Assembly: GCA_052117325.1 (NCBI GenBank)
Contig: JBQKJJ010000004.1
Source: CAG-964 sp902789345
Lineage (GTDB): Bacteria; Bacillota; Clostridia; Oscillospirales; Acutalibacteraceae
DNA length: 64,000 nt
Strand: one strand, 5' to 3'
The position numbers and the translations under genes are program-made. This document shows positions 49,294-57,907 of the stretch, in pieces (position 1 is the first letter of the stretch; each line of letters opens with the position of its first letter). The notes below the pieces were generated by a model that saw only the letters and a list, made by a program, of their open reading frames with translations, was not told where the DNA came from and ran no database searches.

Positions 49294-50064
49294 TTAGTCC
49301 TGCAAAAAGCCTGTAAGCGGTGACGAAGCAGATGCAGAATTTTCAAGAACTCTGCCCATACCTGCCAAATATGCCTGCCTGCCGGCTACAATAGCATTTT
49401 TAAATGCCTCTGCCATAGCGGTAATGTTTCCGGCTGTTGCTATGGCAGTATTTGCCATAACTGCATCTGCACCAAGCTCCATAGCCTCACACGCCTGTGA
49501 CGGTCTGCCTATGCCTGCGTCAACAATTACAGGCAGGTCAATTTCATCAATAAGTATTTTTATAAAATCCTTTGTACACAGTCCCTTGTTTGAACCTATA
49601 GGAGCGCCCAGCGGCATAACGCAGGCTGCACCTGCATTTGCAAGTGCTCTGGCCGCATAAAGGTCAGGGTACATATATGGCATAACCACAAAACCCTCTT
49701 TTGCAAGAATTTCTGTTGCCTTGCAGGTTTCGTAATTGTCAGGAAGCAAATATTTAGAGTCGCCTATTACCTCTACCTTTACAAAATCTCCGCAGCCTGC
49801 CTCACGGGCTATTCTTGCTATTCTTACCGCTTCATCGGCATTTCTTGCTCCCGAAGTATTTGGCAGCAGTGTAACCCCCTTTGGAATATAGTCTAAAATA
49901 TTTTCTACATTGCCTGTAACCGCTCTTCTAAGAGCTAGAGTAATAATCTCTGCACCTGCGTTTTCTACAGCGGCTTTTATTAAATCCAGTGAATATTTTC
50001 CCGAGCCCAGTATAAATCTTGAATTAAATTCGTGTCCACCTAAAATAAACTTATCGTCGTTCAT
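49294..50064 (-). CDS. thiG: Thiazole synthase
   Basis: 256 residues. A TIM-barrel enzyme: FILGSGKYSLDLIKAAVENAGAE is the N-terminal core, LPNTSGARNADEAVRIARIA and VMPLGAPIGSNKGL the phosphate loops, and VDAGIGRPSQACEAMELGAD is complete; the Schiff-base Lys is in FVKVEVIGD. It builds the thiazole ring from DXP, dehydroglycine and ThiS thiocarboxylate. AAAGGAAG precedes the ATG, 21 bases after thiF. Confidence 0.96.
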   Translation of the reverse strand: MNDDKFILGGHEFNSRFILGSGKYSLDLIKAAVENAGAEIITLALRRAVTGNVENILDYIPKGVTLLPNTSGARNADEAVRIARIAREAGCGDFVKVEVIGDSKYLLPDNYETCKATEILAKEGFVVMPYMYPDLYAARALANAGAACVMPLGAPIGSNKGLCTKDFIKILIDEIDLPVIVDAGIGRPSQACEAMELGADAVMANTAIATAGNITAMAEAFKNAIVAGRQAYLAGMGRVLENSASASSPLTGFLQD

Positions 50065-50085
50065 AACTATTTCTTCCTTTCAAAA

Positions 50086-50892
50086 TTAAACATCATAATT
50101 TTCTGTAATTATTCTTAGAATCATATTTGCCATATGACCTGCACATATACTTACTCTTGGTGCCATAAGCCCACAGCTCTGCTTTGCTGCGGTTACACCG
50201 TCGCCGCATATGTATAAGCGACTTCCTATTTTCCTTGTAGCTATGGCATTACTGCTTTCAAGCCCTGCCATACCCGATGACGCTACCATATATTTATCAG
50301 GTAAATTCTCCAAAACCGCATTTACAGCCATAGCCTTGCACTCCGGCTTGTCAAACGCCTCGCAAATAACATCGCTGTGCTTAATATACTCAATAATATT
50401 ATCTTCGGTTAGCTTTACTGCGGTAGTTTTTACATTTACATATGGGTTCACCTGTTGAATTTGCTCCTTTAACGCCTCTGTTTTCAGCATACCTAAATGC
50501 TTAATCATATACTGCTGTCTGTTTAGGTTGCTGGGCTCCACAACATCATAATCAATTAAGTGCAGACTGCCTATACCTGTTCGTGCCAGCTGTAACACTA
50601 TGTTAGAGCCAAGTCCGCCTAAACCCATTACTGCAACGCTTGCCTTTTTCACCTTAGTGTGAACCTTAGGAGTGTGCCGTGCCATAAGCATTGCCTCCAG
50701 CTGTTCTTTGCCTGGGAGCGTACCCTTTGGTATTATAAACACACTGTCGCCGTCTTTTATAGGCGTATCTTCACTAATCTGAAAGCCGTTTACAATTACC
50801 ACCCATTCCGGGGTAAAAAGACTTTCCTTTGACAGCCCGCTTACACAGTGGGCGTTAGTAGCAAAATTCTCACCGTTTAGGGTTATATTCAT
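50086..50892 (-). CDS. thiF: ThiS adenylyltransferase ThiF with N-terminal ThiS-like domain
   Basis: 268 residues. Residues ~1-75 look like a degenerate ThiS/beta-grasp unit (ITLNGENFATNA..., VVIVNGFQISEDTPIKDGD) lacking the terminal GG; then the ThiF/E1 fold with VMGLGGLGSNIVLQLARTG, DYDVVEPSNLNRQQY and SSGMAGLESS. It adenylates the C-terminus of ThiS. No CxxC zinc motif or rhodanese is seen, typical of the Clostridial 'family 2' form. The start is ATG 50892, five bases after GGAGG, one base after the thiS stop. Confidence 0.93.
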   Translation of the reverse strand: MNITLNGENFATNAHCVSGLSKESLFTPEWVVIVNGFQISEDTPIKDGDSVFIIPKGTLPGKEQLEAMLMARHTPKVHTKVKKASVAVMGLGGLGSNIVLQLARTGIGSLHLIDYDVVEPSNLNRQQYMIKHLGMLKTEALKEQIQQVNPYVNVKTTAVKLTEDNIIEYIKHSDVICEAFDKPECKAMAVNAVLENLPDKYMVASSGMAGLESSNAIATRKIGSRLYICGDGVTAAKQSCGLMAPRVSICAGHMANMILRIITENYDV

Positions 50893-50893
50893 A

Positions 50894-51088
50894 TTAGCCT
50901 CCACCTACAAAGGACAAAACCTCAAGCACATCTTCTTCCTTTAAGACTGTGTTTTCGTATTCCTTTTTGGGTATTATTTTACCGTTAAGCTCTACCACCA
51001 CTCTTTGGGTATTGTAGCCCTGTTCCTTTAAATATTCGGTTAAATTACACTTAGTAAGCTGCACACTTTTTCCGTTTACTGTTATCAT
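50894..51088 (-). CDS. thiS: Sulfur carrier protein ThiS
   Basis: 64 residues: MITVNGKSVQLTKCNLTEYL ... EDVLEVLSFVGGG, the beta-grasp sulfur carrier with the required C-terminal Gly-Gly. Adenylated by ThiF and thiocarboxylated, it donates sulfur to ThiG. Its ribosome site AAGGAG lies inside a short upstream frame. It is the first gene of thiS-thiF-thiG-thiH-tenI. Confidence 0.95.
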   Translation of the reverse strand: MITVNGKSVQLTKCNLTEYLKEQGYNTQRVVVELNGKIIPKKEYENTVLKEEDVLEVLSFVGGG

Positions 51089-51093
51089 ATAAA

Positions 51094-51177
51094 TTAATCA
51101 CTCCTTGCTGTTAAACAAATATACTTCTTCGCAAAATCGTCACCAAACAGCCAAGCTTTTTTAATTTTCCGTGGCAT
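51094..51177 (-). CDS. Possible 27-residue leader peptide upstream of thiS
   Basis: ATG at 51177 opens a frame reading MPRKIKKAWLFGDDFAKKYI and seven further residues, with the stop TAA five bases before the thiS ATG; the thiS ribosome site is inside its last codons. It is strongly basic. No clear ribosome site precedes it. It could be a coupling or regulatory peptide, or chance. Confidence 0.3.
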   Translation of the reverse strand: MPRKIKKAWLFGDDFAKKYICLTARSD

Positions 51178-51261
51178 AACATCGTCTATACAAGCCCACA
51201 GCCTAAGTAAAAGCATTAGCTAAAGCGCACATCTTTATACGAACATATATTTGTACAAAAG

Positions 51262-51323
51262 AAAAAAGCCCCACAAAAGTTTACACCCGTGGTGGTGTAC
51301 CCCTTCATGGAACTTTCCAATCT
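51262..51323 (-). promoter_or_regulatory. Structured thiS leader of unassigned type
   Basis: Downstream of the promoter, the minus strand reads ATGAAGGGG, then a hairpin TACACC-6-GGTGTA, then GTGGGGC followed by TTTTTTC. It is not a TPP aptamer: no CUGAGA-like or ACCCUUUGAACCUG block exists. The T-run after GGGGC suggests terminator-based control by an unknown signal. From memory, an orphan thiS-associated RNA motif has been proposed; membership cannot be checked here. Confidence 0.5.
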
Positions 51324-51329
51324 GACAAT

Positions 51330-51358
51330 ATTCTACAGTAAAAATACCGGTTTGTCAA
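51330..51358 (-). promoter_or_regulatory. Promoter of the thiS operon
   Basis: On the minus strand TTGACA (51353-51358), 17-base spacer, TAGAAT (51330-51335), the same hexamers as the thiD promoter. The ~235-base leader that follows is described in separate entries. Confidence 0.9.
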
Positions 51359-51408
51359 CTAAAAAATCCGCCTTAAATTTGTAACTAAAACTAACCCTGC
51401 CACATATT

Positions 51409-51438
51409 TTGTAAATAGCCAAATATTAAGACTATAAA
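51409..51438 (+). promoter_or_regulatory. Promoter of feoB
   Basis: TTGTAA (51409-51414), 18 bases, TATAAA (51433-51438). Divergent from the thiS promoter with ~50 bases between the two -35 boxes. Confidence 0.6.
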
Positions 51439-51550
51439 AATGTGCGGTAGCAATACTTATGCATTGCTTAAGGGCTTGGTTTAAACTGAAACACTGTTTT
51501 TTATATACCGCTTTAACCAATGCCTGAACGCCAAAAAAAGGGAGTGAGGA

Positions 51551-53593
51551 TTGTTGGCTGAAAAAATTATAGCCCTGGCGGGCAACCCAAATGTAGGCAA
51601 AAGCACATTGTTTAATGCGCTTACAGGACTAAAACAGCATACAGGCAATTGGACGGGCAAAACCGTAAGCAGTGCTTTTGGCAAATATACATATAGCAAT
51701 GAGGAATACACCCTTGTGGACTTGCCGGGCACATACTCCTTGCTTGTAAGCTCAAAAGAGGAAGCACAGGCAAGAAATTTCCTTTTGGAAAACACGCTTG
51801 ACGCTGTAGTGGTAGTGGTGGACGCAACCTGCTTAGAGCGTAACCTAAATCTTGTACTGCAAATTTTAGAGATTACCAACAAGGTTGTTGTATGTGTTAA
51901 TTTGCTTGACGAGGCGGCAAAAAAGAAAATTGAAGTAAACATAAAACAGCTGTCGCAATATTTAGGTGTGCCTGTTGTAGGAATGTGCGCAAAAAACGGC
52001 AAAGGCATAAAGCAGTTAAAAGAAGCGGTGGCAAATATAATACAAGATAAAGCTAAAATCAGCCCTATAAAAATTGAATACAGCAAGGAAATTGAACACA
52101 GCATTTCAAATCTTTTGCCGCTTTTTGACAATTTAGATATATCACTAAAGCTCAAGCGCTACTATGCACTGCGTTTACTTGAAAATGACGATTATATAAA
52201 AAACAAGTTTACAGCCCACAACAGCGAATTGTCCGCAGTATTAACAGAGCTTACGCAGACTGACAATAAAGAAAGTATTCGTGACAACATAGTAAATGCA
52301 ATAATGAAAAAATGCGAATACATATTTAAAAAATCTGTAACACTGCACAACCCAAACTACAATATGCGTGACAGAAAAATTGACAAAATATTAACCTCAA
52401 AGCTTACAGGCATACCTATAATGCTTTTGCTGCTGGCCCTGATTTTTTGGATTACTATAGTGGGTGCTAACTATCCAAGCCAATGGTTAAGCCAACTTTT
52501 TGATTGGCTGGGCGGCGTAATTACAGGTGCGCTTAAATATATAAACACTCCCCCTGTAATTGTCAGCCTGCTTATGGACGGAATATACAAAACAACCGCT
52601 TGGGTTGTTGCCGTAATGCTGCCGCCAATGGCAATATTTTTCCCCCTGTTTACCCTTTTGGAGGATTTAGGTTATCTTCCACGAATAGCCTTTAATATGG
52701 ACAGTATGTTCAAAAGGGCAAACTGCCACGGCAAGCAGTGCCTGACAATGTGTATGGGAATAGGCTGCAATGCCTGCGGCGTAACAGGCTGCAGAATAAT
52801 TGACTCCCCACGGGAAAGGCTTATTGCAATAATTACAAATTCATTTATGCCCTGCAACGGAAGATTCCCTGCTATTATAGCTATAATTACAGTATTTTTT
52901 GCCAGCGCCGCTGCCGCACCTTTTACCTCACTGCTAACCGCTTTAATACTAATGCTTGTAATTTTACTGGGTGTATTCGTTACAATGGGAGTGTCTAAGC
53001 TGTTGTCACTTACCTTATTAAAAGGTGAATCCTCCTCATTTACACTGGAACTTCCGCCATACCGTTCACCGCAAATAGGCAAAATAATTGTGCGCAGTAT
53101 ACTGGACAGAACTTTATTTGTACTGGGCAGAGCTGTTGTTGTTGCCGCACCTGCCGGTCTTATTATATGGCTGTTGGCTAATATTAAAGTAGGAAACACA
53201 GCACTTATAAGCTACGCCACAAATTTTCTTGACCCCTTTGCCCGTATTTTAGGAATGGACGGTATAATTTTAGCGGCCTTTATTTTGGGCTTTCCGGCAA
53301 ATGAAATTGTTATACCTATAATGATAATGCTGTACACCAACACCGGTGTATTAACTGACACCGACAGCCTTTCGCAAATGTTCTCGCTGTTTACTGCAAA
53401 CGGCTGGACCGTAACCACCGCCCTTTGCGTTATAGTTTTTTACCTAATGCACTTTCCTTGTTCAACCACCTGTATATCAATATACAAAGAAACAAAGAGC
53501 CTTAAATGGACACTGGTTTCGTTTTTCACACCGTTACTGTGCGGATTTTTACTCTGCTTTATAATCTCCACCGTAAGCAATATTTTCTTTTGA
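51551..53593 (+). CDS. feoB: Ferrous iron transporter FeoB
   Basis: 680 residues. The N-terminal G domain has GNPNVGKSTLFN (G1), DLPGTYSLL (G3) and NLLDEA (G4); a GDI-like helical domain (~residues 165-260) precedes the membrane part with two Gate segments (MGIGCNACGVTGCRII carries the conserved Cys; a second near GFPANEIVIPI). It imports Fe2+. No feoA is adjacent and no FeoC-like tail is present. The start is TTG 51551 behind GGAGTGAGG; a second TTG follows at once. Confidence 0.93.
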   Translation: MLAEKIIALAGNPNVGKSTLFNALTGLKQHTGNWTGKTVSSAFGKYTYSNEEYTLVDLPGTYSLLVSSKEEAQARNFLLENTLDAVVVVVDATCLERNLNLVLQILEITNKVVVCVNLLDEAAKKKIEVNIKQLSQYLGVPVVGMCAKNGKGIKQLKEAVANIIQDKAKISPIKIEYSKEIEHSISNLLPLFDNLDISLKLKRYYALRLLENDDYIKNKFTAHNSELSAVLTELTQTDNKESIRDNIVNAIMKKCEYIFKKSVTLHNPNYNMRDRKIDKILTSKLTGIPIMLLLLALIFWITIVGANYPSQWLSQLFDWLGGVITGALKYINTPPVIVSLLMDGIYKTTAWVVAVMLPPMAIFFPLFTLLEDLGYLPRIAFNMDSMFKRANCHGKQCLTMCMGIGCNACGVTGCRIIDSPRERLIAIITNSFMPCNGRFPAIIAIITVFFASAAAAPFTSLLTALILMLVILLGVFVTMGVSKLLSLTLLKGESSSFTLELPPYRSPQIGKIIVRSILDRTLFVLGRAVVVAAPAGLIIWLLANIKVGNTALISYATNFLDPFARILGMDGIILAAFILGFPANEIVIPIMIMLYTNTGVLTDTDSLSQMFSLFTANGWTVTTALCVIVFYLMHFPCSTTCISIYKETKSLKWTLVSFFTPLLCGFLLCFIISTVSNIFF

Positions 53594-53604
53594 TTAAAAC
53601 ATAA

Positions 53605-53637
53605 AGAGCGGATATGCCAATGCGACATATCCGCTCT
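53605..53637. terminator. Hairpin between convergent genes
   Basis: AGAGCGGATATG (53605-53616) pairs perfectly with CATATCCGCTCT (53626-53637). The T-tracts are weak on both sides. Confidence 0.75.
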
Positions 53638-53662
53638 AAATATTATATTACCTATTGCTTAA

Positions 53663-54622
53663 TCAGAAATTATCGGAATACTGGCTAATATCAATTTGCT
53701 CGGTTTGTGCTTTTGAGGAATCGTAAACATACGGTGTACGCTTTACCCTTTTGTCACTGCCTGCTTTTGACTTAGCGGTAGCAGCTTTACCCTTAGCAGT
53801 TCCTGATTTTTTATAGTATCTTCCGCCTGCAGCCGGAAGCTTTCTGCCCTTTACGCCGGAAATAACAATATATGCCATAAGTGCCAAAGAACCAACTACA
53901 AAAATAATACCAAATATAAACAGAAGCATAGTCATATTGCTGTCTTTATCTGAATTGTTATTTTTAATGAAACTAAAGTCCCCTGTGCCGTCAGACGAAA
54001 CCTTGCTAAGGTTAAGCTCCAGGTCTTTCCAGTCGTTGGCGTCTAATGTAGTATTGTCACTGCCGTTGCTGTTGTACATATCAACAGTCTTTTCGGTTGA
54101 GGCAGTAGCACTCTGATAGTCGGTAGCCTGTTCAAACTCATTAAAGCTCATACCTGGGTCATAAATTGACTGCTCCTGAGGAATACTGTTTGCCGAGGAA
54201 TCGTAACCTTGGTTGTCAAAGTTGTTATAATAATTGTAATCATAGTCGGTACCCGAACCACTGTTGTCACCGGTGTCGCCACCATTATTATAATCATTAT
54301 TATCATCCGGCGGCGTGTTGTTATCGGTGTTATCGCCTGAGTTATCACCACCGGTATTATCTCCTCCGGTATTGTCACCCGGTGTATCACCACCGGTATT
54401 ATCTCCTCCGGTATTGTCACTACTCGGTATGTCACCACCGGTATTATCTCCTCCGGTATTGTCACCCGGTGTATCACCACCGGTATTATCTCCTCCGTCA
54501 CCAGGCACAACTACTACCTCTCCGGAATCGCCCGGGTCTGCATATGCTGTAATTGCTGTAAAAGAGCATATCATAGCAACGGCCAAAAAAGCAGCCGCAA
54601 TTTTATTCTTAAAATTCTTCAT
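53663..54622 (-). CDS. Repeat-rich secreted protein with C-terminal membrane anchor
   Basis: 319 residues. Signal peptide MKNFKNKIAAAFLAVAMICS...AYA; then ~75 residues of Gly/Asp/Asn/Thr repeats (DNTGGDTPGDNTGGDNTGG and variants), a Tyr/Asn-rich linker, a short folded-looking part with LDANDWKDLELNLSKVSSDG, one membrane helix (~236-260, MTMLLFIFGIIFVVGSLALM) and a basic cytoplasmic tail with KSKAGSDKRVKRT. So both ends flank the wall side. The start is ATG 54622, 11 bases after TAGGAG. It may span the wall as a spacer; no family recognised. Confidence 0.8.
   Translation of the reverse strand: MKNFKNKIAAAFLAVAMICSFTAITAYADPGDSGEVVVVPGDGGDNTGGDTPGDNTGGDNTGGDIPSSDNTGGDNTGGDTPGDNTGGDNTGGDNSGDNTDNNTPPDDNNDYNNGGDTGDNSGSGTDYDYNYYNNFDNQGYDSSANSIPQEQSIYDPGMSFNEFEQATDYQSATASTEKTVDMYNSNGSDNTTLDANDWKDLELNLSKVSSDGTGDFSFIKNNNSDKDSNMTMLLFIFGIIFVVGSLALMAYIVISGVKGRKLPAAGGRYYKKSGTAKGKAATAKSKAGSDKRVKRTPYVYDSSKAQTEQIDISQYSDNF
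54345..54500. repeat. Coding tandem repeats in the anchored surface protein
   Basis: Blocks reading GGTATTATCTCCTCCGGTAT on the plus strand recur with a 57- to 60-base period, giving multiples of the GGDNTGG-type units; frame is kept throughout. Confidence 0.85.
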
Positions 54623-54786
54623 ATCTGCAAATACTCCTATCAAAATTTTATACACACTATAATAACACACAAGCCCCACTAATTCAACATACTGTGTAAT
54701 AAATTAACAACCTATACATAAATTATCGGAATTTTAAGATATAGTTTGCGCAGTCAATAAATTAATACAGCAAGTCAATTTATATT

Positions 54787-55446
54787 TCAGCGGTCTTCGC
54801 CAACAATTATTTTGTATATATCCTCTGTAGTTTTTGCAATATATGTTGCTTGGCTTTCTTTCATTTCTTCAATACTGCCGTAGCCGTACAAAACACCTAT
54901 TGAATCTATTCCGGCTTCCTTAGCACCGGCCACATCATAGCACCTGTCGCCCACTATAACAGGCACAGCATTTGGTGCATTTAAACGGTTTAAGGCATAT
55001 TTAATTACATCTGCCTTTTTAGTACGGCTTCCGTCTAAGTTGGCACCTGCCACTACTGAAAAGTACTTGCTCATATTGTTGCTTTCTATAACAATTTTTG
55101 CAAATTTTTCGGGTTTTGAGGTAGCTACCGCCAAGGTCTTTCCGTCAGCTTTCAGCCTTTCAAGCAGACTGTAGATGCCGCTGTAAACAGTATTTTCGTA
55201 AATACCCTTAACTGCGTAATACTCACGGTAATATTCAACAGCCTGCTGTGCCTTTTCAGGTGAAAAGCCGTAAAAGTTTTCAAAAGATTTATGAAGAGGA
55301 GGGCCTACAAACTTAAAAAGTTCTCGTTTGTCCTCTACTTTTATGTCATATTTATTTAGTGCGTATACAACAGAGTTTATTATTCCCTCCCCTGTGTCCG
55401 ACAATGTACCGTCCAGGTCAAAAAGTATAGGATTATAATTTTTCAT
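54787..55446 (-). CDS. HAD-family phosphatase (phosphoglycolate phosphatase-like)
   Basis: 219 residues. Motif I is LFDLDGTLSDTGEGI, motif II/III VATSKPEKFA, motif IV VIVGDRCYDVAGAKEAGID; a helical type I cap lies between. It is in the Gph/PgpP-like group, which dephosphorylates phosphoglycolate, pyrophosphate or nucleotides. The exact substrate is uncertain. A purine-rich GAGAGTG stretch lies five bases before the ATG. It is followed by the surface-protein gene after a ~160-base gap with no recognisable signal. Confidence 0.87.
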   Translation of the reverse strand: MKNYNPILFDLDGTLSDTGEGIINSVVYALNKYDIKVEDKRELFKFVGPPLHKSFENFYGFSPEKAQQAVEYYREYYAVKGIYENTVYSGIYSLLERLKADGKTLAVATSKPEKFAKIVIESNNMSKYFSVVAGANLDGSRTKKADVIKYALNRLNAPNAVPVIVGDRCYDVAGAKEAGIDSIGVLYGYGSIEEMKESQATYIAKTTEDIYKIIVGEDR

Positions 55447-55468
55447 AGATTCACTCTCTTATTAAATA

Positions 55469-57103
55469 TTATATGTCCATTTCGGTTATTAGCTGTACGG
55501 TGCGTTTTGGCACATACACTGCAAGAATAACCGCCAAAATCAGGAACACACCCAGCACCACAGGTATAAGAATAACATTGCTGAATATAAAGTATGCCAC
55601 TGTTATTACAACACCTACTGCAATAGCAACGGCCATATGCAAAAATGTACTCATATTGCCACGCAGTGCTGAAAGCTCATCGTCCCATACCAGCTTTGGG
55701 TGAAGAGCGTCAAACAAAATACCGCTGTATACTGTAGCCGCTACAGCTAATGCCGAGCCTACAAGGCAGTAAATATACAGAAGAAAATCTGCATTTATAG
55801 CGGCGCATATAAGTACAACGCCGACTAAAGCAAACGGCAGTGAAAACATAAACGAAACCGCTGTTTTTGCTTTTACCTGCTCTTTATACGGTACAGGTAT
55901 GTATTTTAATAAATCTGCATGGTTGCCCTCACGGGTAAATGACGATGAAGAAATTCCGTTCATTGCCGTAACCAAAATTGACAGTACCATTACACCAATT
56001 ACCACCAATGCCTGAGGTGCGTTCATACCACATAACAGCTCGTTTATATTTTTGCCTAAGCCGGTACAAAGTATAACCAAGCCAATTACAGGCAAAATGG
56101 CGTTTGGCACAATACAGTTTGTGATATAAGTTTGTGTTCTGAGCAGAGTTTTTACATCTCTTTGCAGGCAAGAGGCAAAACCACTGCGCTGTTTTTTACT
56201 TTTAACATCGGCATAAATGTGTTTTTTACCCGACGACATTACTGCCGACACTCCACGGACATAAAGCTTAGAAGCAAGCAGGTCAAGCACAAACCACATA
56301 GCTATATGTACTGCCACAAAAGTAAGGAACAGTAAAATATTTTGCTGTGACATTGCACTGCACAGAAGCGGTACTGTAAAGAATACATACTGCATAGTAT
56401 TCATAAACACATTTGTGCCGTTTGCAAGGCTTATTATAAAGCTTTCTGCTGTAATATTGTCAAGCTGAAGCAGTGAAACCAGGAACAGCAACGCAAAAGC
56501 CACGCCACACAAAGTAGAAATAAGATGTACACCCTTGTTAGAGCCGATCTTCTTAATCAGGCTCATAACCACCATAGAAATTAAGGCACAGTAAAACAGC
56601 GGCAAAACAGGCAGTAAAACCACACCTACCAGTGCGAATATTACACCAAATATACTTAAGCCCGACGCTATCATATACCCTACCATAATGCCTATAATAA
56701 CCAGAAATTCCATTATGCTTTCCTGGAAATATGCTACAACAAATTTTGACATACATATTTCATTAGGCTTAAATGGGTACGGAAACAGTCTGGACAAATC
56801 CGTTGAAAAATAGAGCCATCCACAAATAACATTTACGCCGAAAACCGCACCGAAAATGCTTATAAAGTACATTATAAGCTGTGCCGCCTCTGTACCCTGT
56901 GCATTTACATTAATTAGACCGATAGCCTGTGTAAGTAAATATGTAAAATAGCCTACCAAAGCGGCACAGGCAAACATAATACCGCTGCCAATAATACCTA
57001 TAGAAATCTTTACACCCTTATACTTAAAAGGGTCAGCGTCTGCCGTTGAGTTTTTAGTCATAGCCATAGTAAGCAGCTTTACCTTTTTTATACTGCTAAT
57101 CAT
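55469..57103 (-). CDS. ABC transporter permease (large ABC-2 type)
   Basis: 544 residues, around twelve membrane helices in two similar halves. FPYPFKPNEICMSKFVVAYFQES (second block) and the NHADLLKYIPVPYKEQ segment are typical of 'ABC transporter permease/ABC exporter' pairs in Clostridia that work with a single ATPase. It overlaps the ATPase gene end by eight bases, so it is its partner. The start is ATG 57103 (MISSIKKVKL) behind TAGGTG. The substrate is unknown. Confidence 0.85.
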   Translation of the reverse strand: MISSIKKVKLLTMAMTKNSTADADPFKYKGVKISIGIIGSGIMFACAALVGYFTYLLTQAIGLINVNAQGTEAAQLIMYFISIFGAVFGVNVICGWLYFSTDLSRLFPYPFKPNEICMSKFVVAYFQESIMEFLVIIGIMVGYMIASGLSIFGVIFALVGVVLLPVLPLFYCALISMVVMSLIKKIGSNKGVHLISTLCGVAFALLFLVSLLQLDNITAESFIISLANGTNVFMNTMQYVFFTVPLLCSAMSQQNILLFLTFVAVHIAMWFVLDLLASKLYVRGVSAVMSSGKKHIYADVKSKKQRSGFASCLQRDVKTLLRTQTYITNCIVPNAILPVIGLVILCTGLGKNINELLCGMNAPQALVVIGVMVLSILVTAMNGISSSSFTREGNHADLLKYIPVPYKEQVKAKTAVSFMFSLPFALVGVVLICAAINADFLLYIYCLVGSALAVAATVYSGILFDALHPKLVWDDELSALRGNMSTFLHMAVAIAVGVVITVAYFIFSNVILIPVVLGVFLILAVILAVYVPKRTVQLITEMDI

Positions 57104-57833
57104 TTGTATCACCTACTATATTCAGGTAGCTCTCTTCAAGAGTTGTACCGCCGTACTTTTTCTTGATATTGTCTACTGTGTCAAAGCATACTATTTTTCC
57201 CTTGCGTATAATTGCCACCTTGTCACAAAGTTCCTGTGCTGTGTCAAGTACATGGGTAGAAAACAGCACACAGTTGCCCTTTGAGGCGTGCTCCTTTATC
57301 ATTTGCTTTAGTTTGTAGGCAGACTGTGGGTCCAGTCCTGTCATAGGCTCGTCCAAAATCCACACCGGTGGGTTATGTATAAGAGCGCCGGCAACCATAA
57401 TCTTCTGCCTTGTACCGTGTGAACAGGAATCGAGCCTGTTTGGCAAAACATCTTCAATTTCAAAACGCTTTGTTAGTGTTTCAATGTTCTTGTCACGGGT
57501 TTGTAAATCAAGCTCGTACACATCTGCCAAAAATTCTAAATACTCTCTGCAAGTAAGCCTTAGCATAAAGTCAGGGTTATCGGCTGTGTAGCCTATGCAC
57601 TTTTTTGCTTCTACACCGTTGCCTACCTTGTTTCCGCATATACTTATGCTTCCGTCTGTTGGCTGTAAAATACCTGTTATGCATTTAATAACGGTGGTCT
57701 TGCCTGCGCCGTTATCACCGGCAAAGCCTATTACCTGGCCTTTTTCTGCATAAAAGCTTACATTGTCTACAGCCTTAAAATCTTTTCCGTAAATTTTTGT
57801 AAGGCCCTTTACATCAATAAGTCGTTCTTCCAC
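57096..57833 (-). CDS. ABC transporter ATP-binding protein
   Basis: 245 residues. Walker A GDNGAGKTT, signature SHGTRQKI (degenerate, as in Nod/Yad-type exporters), Walker B VWILDEPMTGLDP, H-loop STHV. The start is GTG 57833 with AAGGAGG seven bases upstream; the ten codons before it lack support. It precedes and overlaps the permease gene; no regulator stands beside it, in contrast to the GntR-ABC operon at 0.5-3.9 kb. Confidence 0.93.
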   Translation of the reverse strand: MEERLIDVKGLTKIYGKDFKAVDNVSFYAEKGQVIGFAGDNGAGKTTVIKCITGILQPTDGSISICGNKVGNGVEAKKCIGYTADNPDFMLRLTCREYLEFLADVYELDLQTRDKNIETLTKRFEIEDVLPNRLDSCSHGTRQKIMVAGALIHNPPVWILDEPMTGLDPQSAYKLKQMIKEHASKGNCVLFSTHVLDTAQELCDKVAIIRKGKIVCFDTVDNIKKKYGGTTLEESYLNIVGDTND

Positions 57834-57907
57834 AATTATACCTCCTTGCAGTATGGAATTCACTTATCAAAATATAATTTCACAGTAAACTCCAAAAGTA
57901 AATTAAT

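Noticed and set aside
51094..51358. Second TPP riboswitch or a T-box upstream of thiS
   Set aside because: No CUGAGA-like, ACCCUUUGAACCUG or UGGNACC-type blocks can be found on the minus strand; only an unassigned hairpin and a T-run are visible.
51481..52155. 224-codon frame on the minus strand inside feoB
   Set aside because: It lies opposite the highly conserved FeoB G domain, with no ribosome site.
54166..54662. Pro/Leu/Ser-rich and His/Tyr/Cys-rich frames opposite the GGDNTGG repeats
   Set aside because: Shadows of the minus-strand surface protein, which has a signal peptide, membrane anchor and ribosome site.
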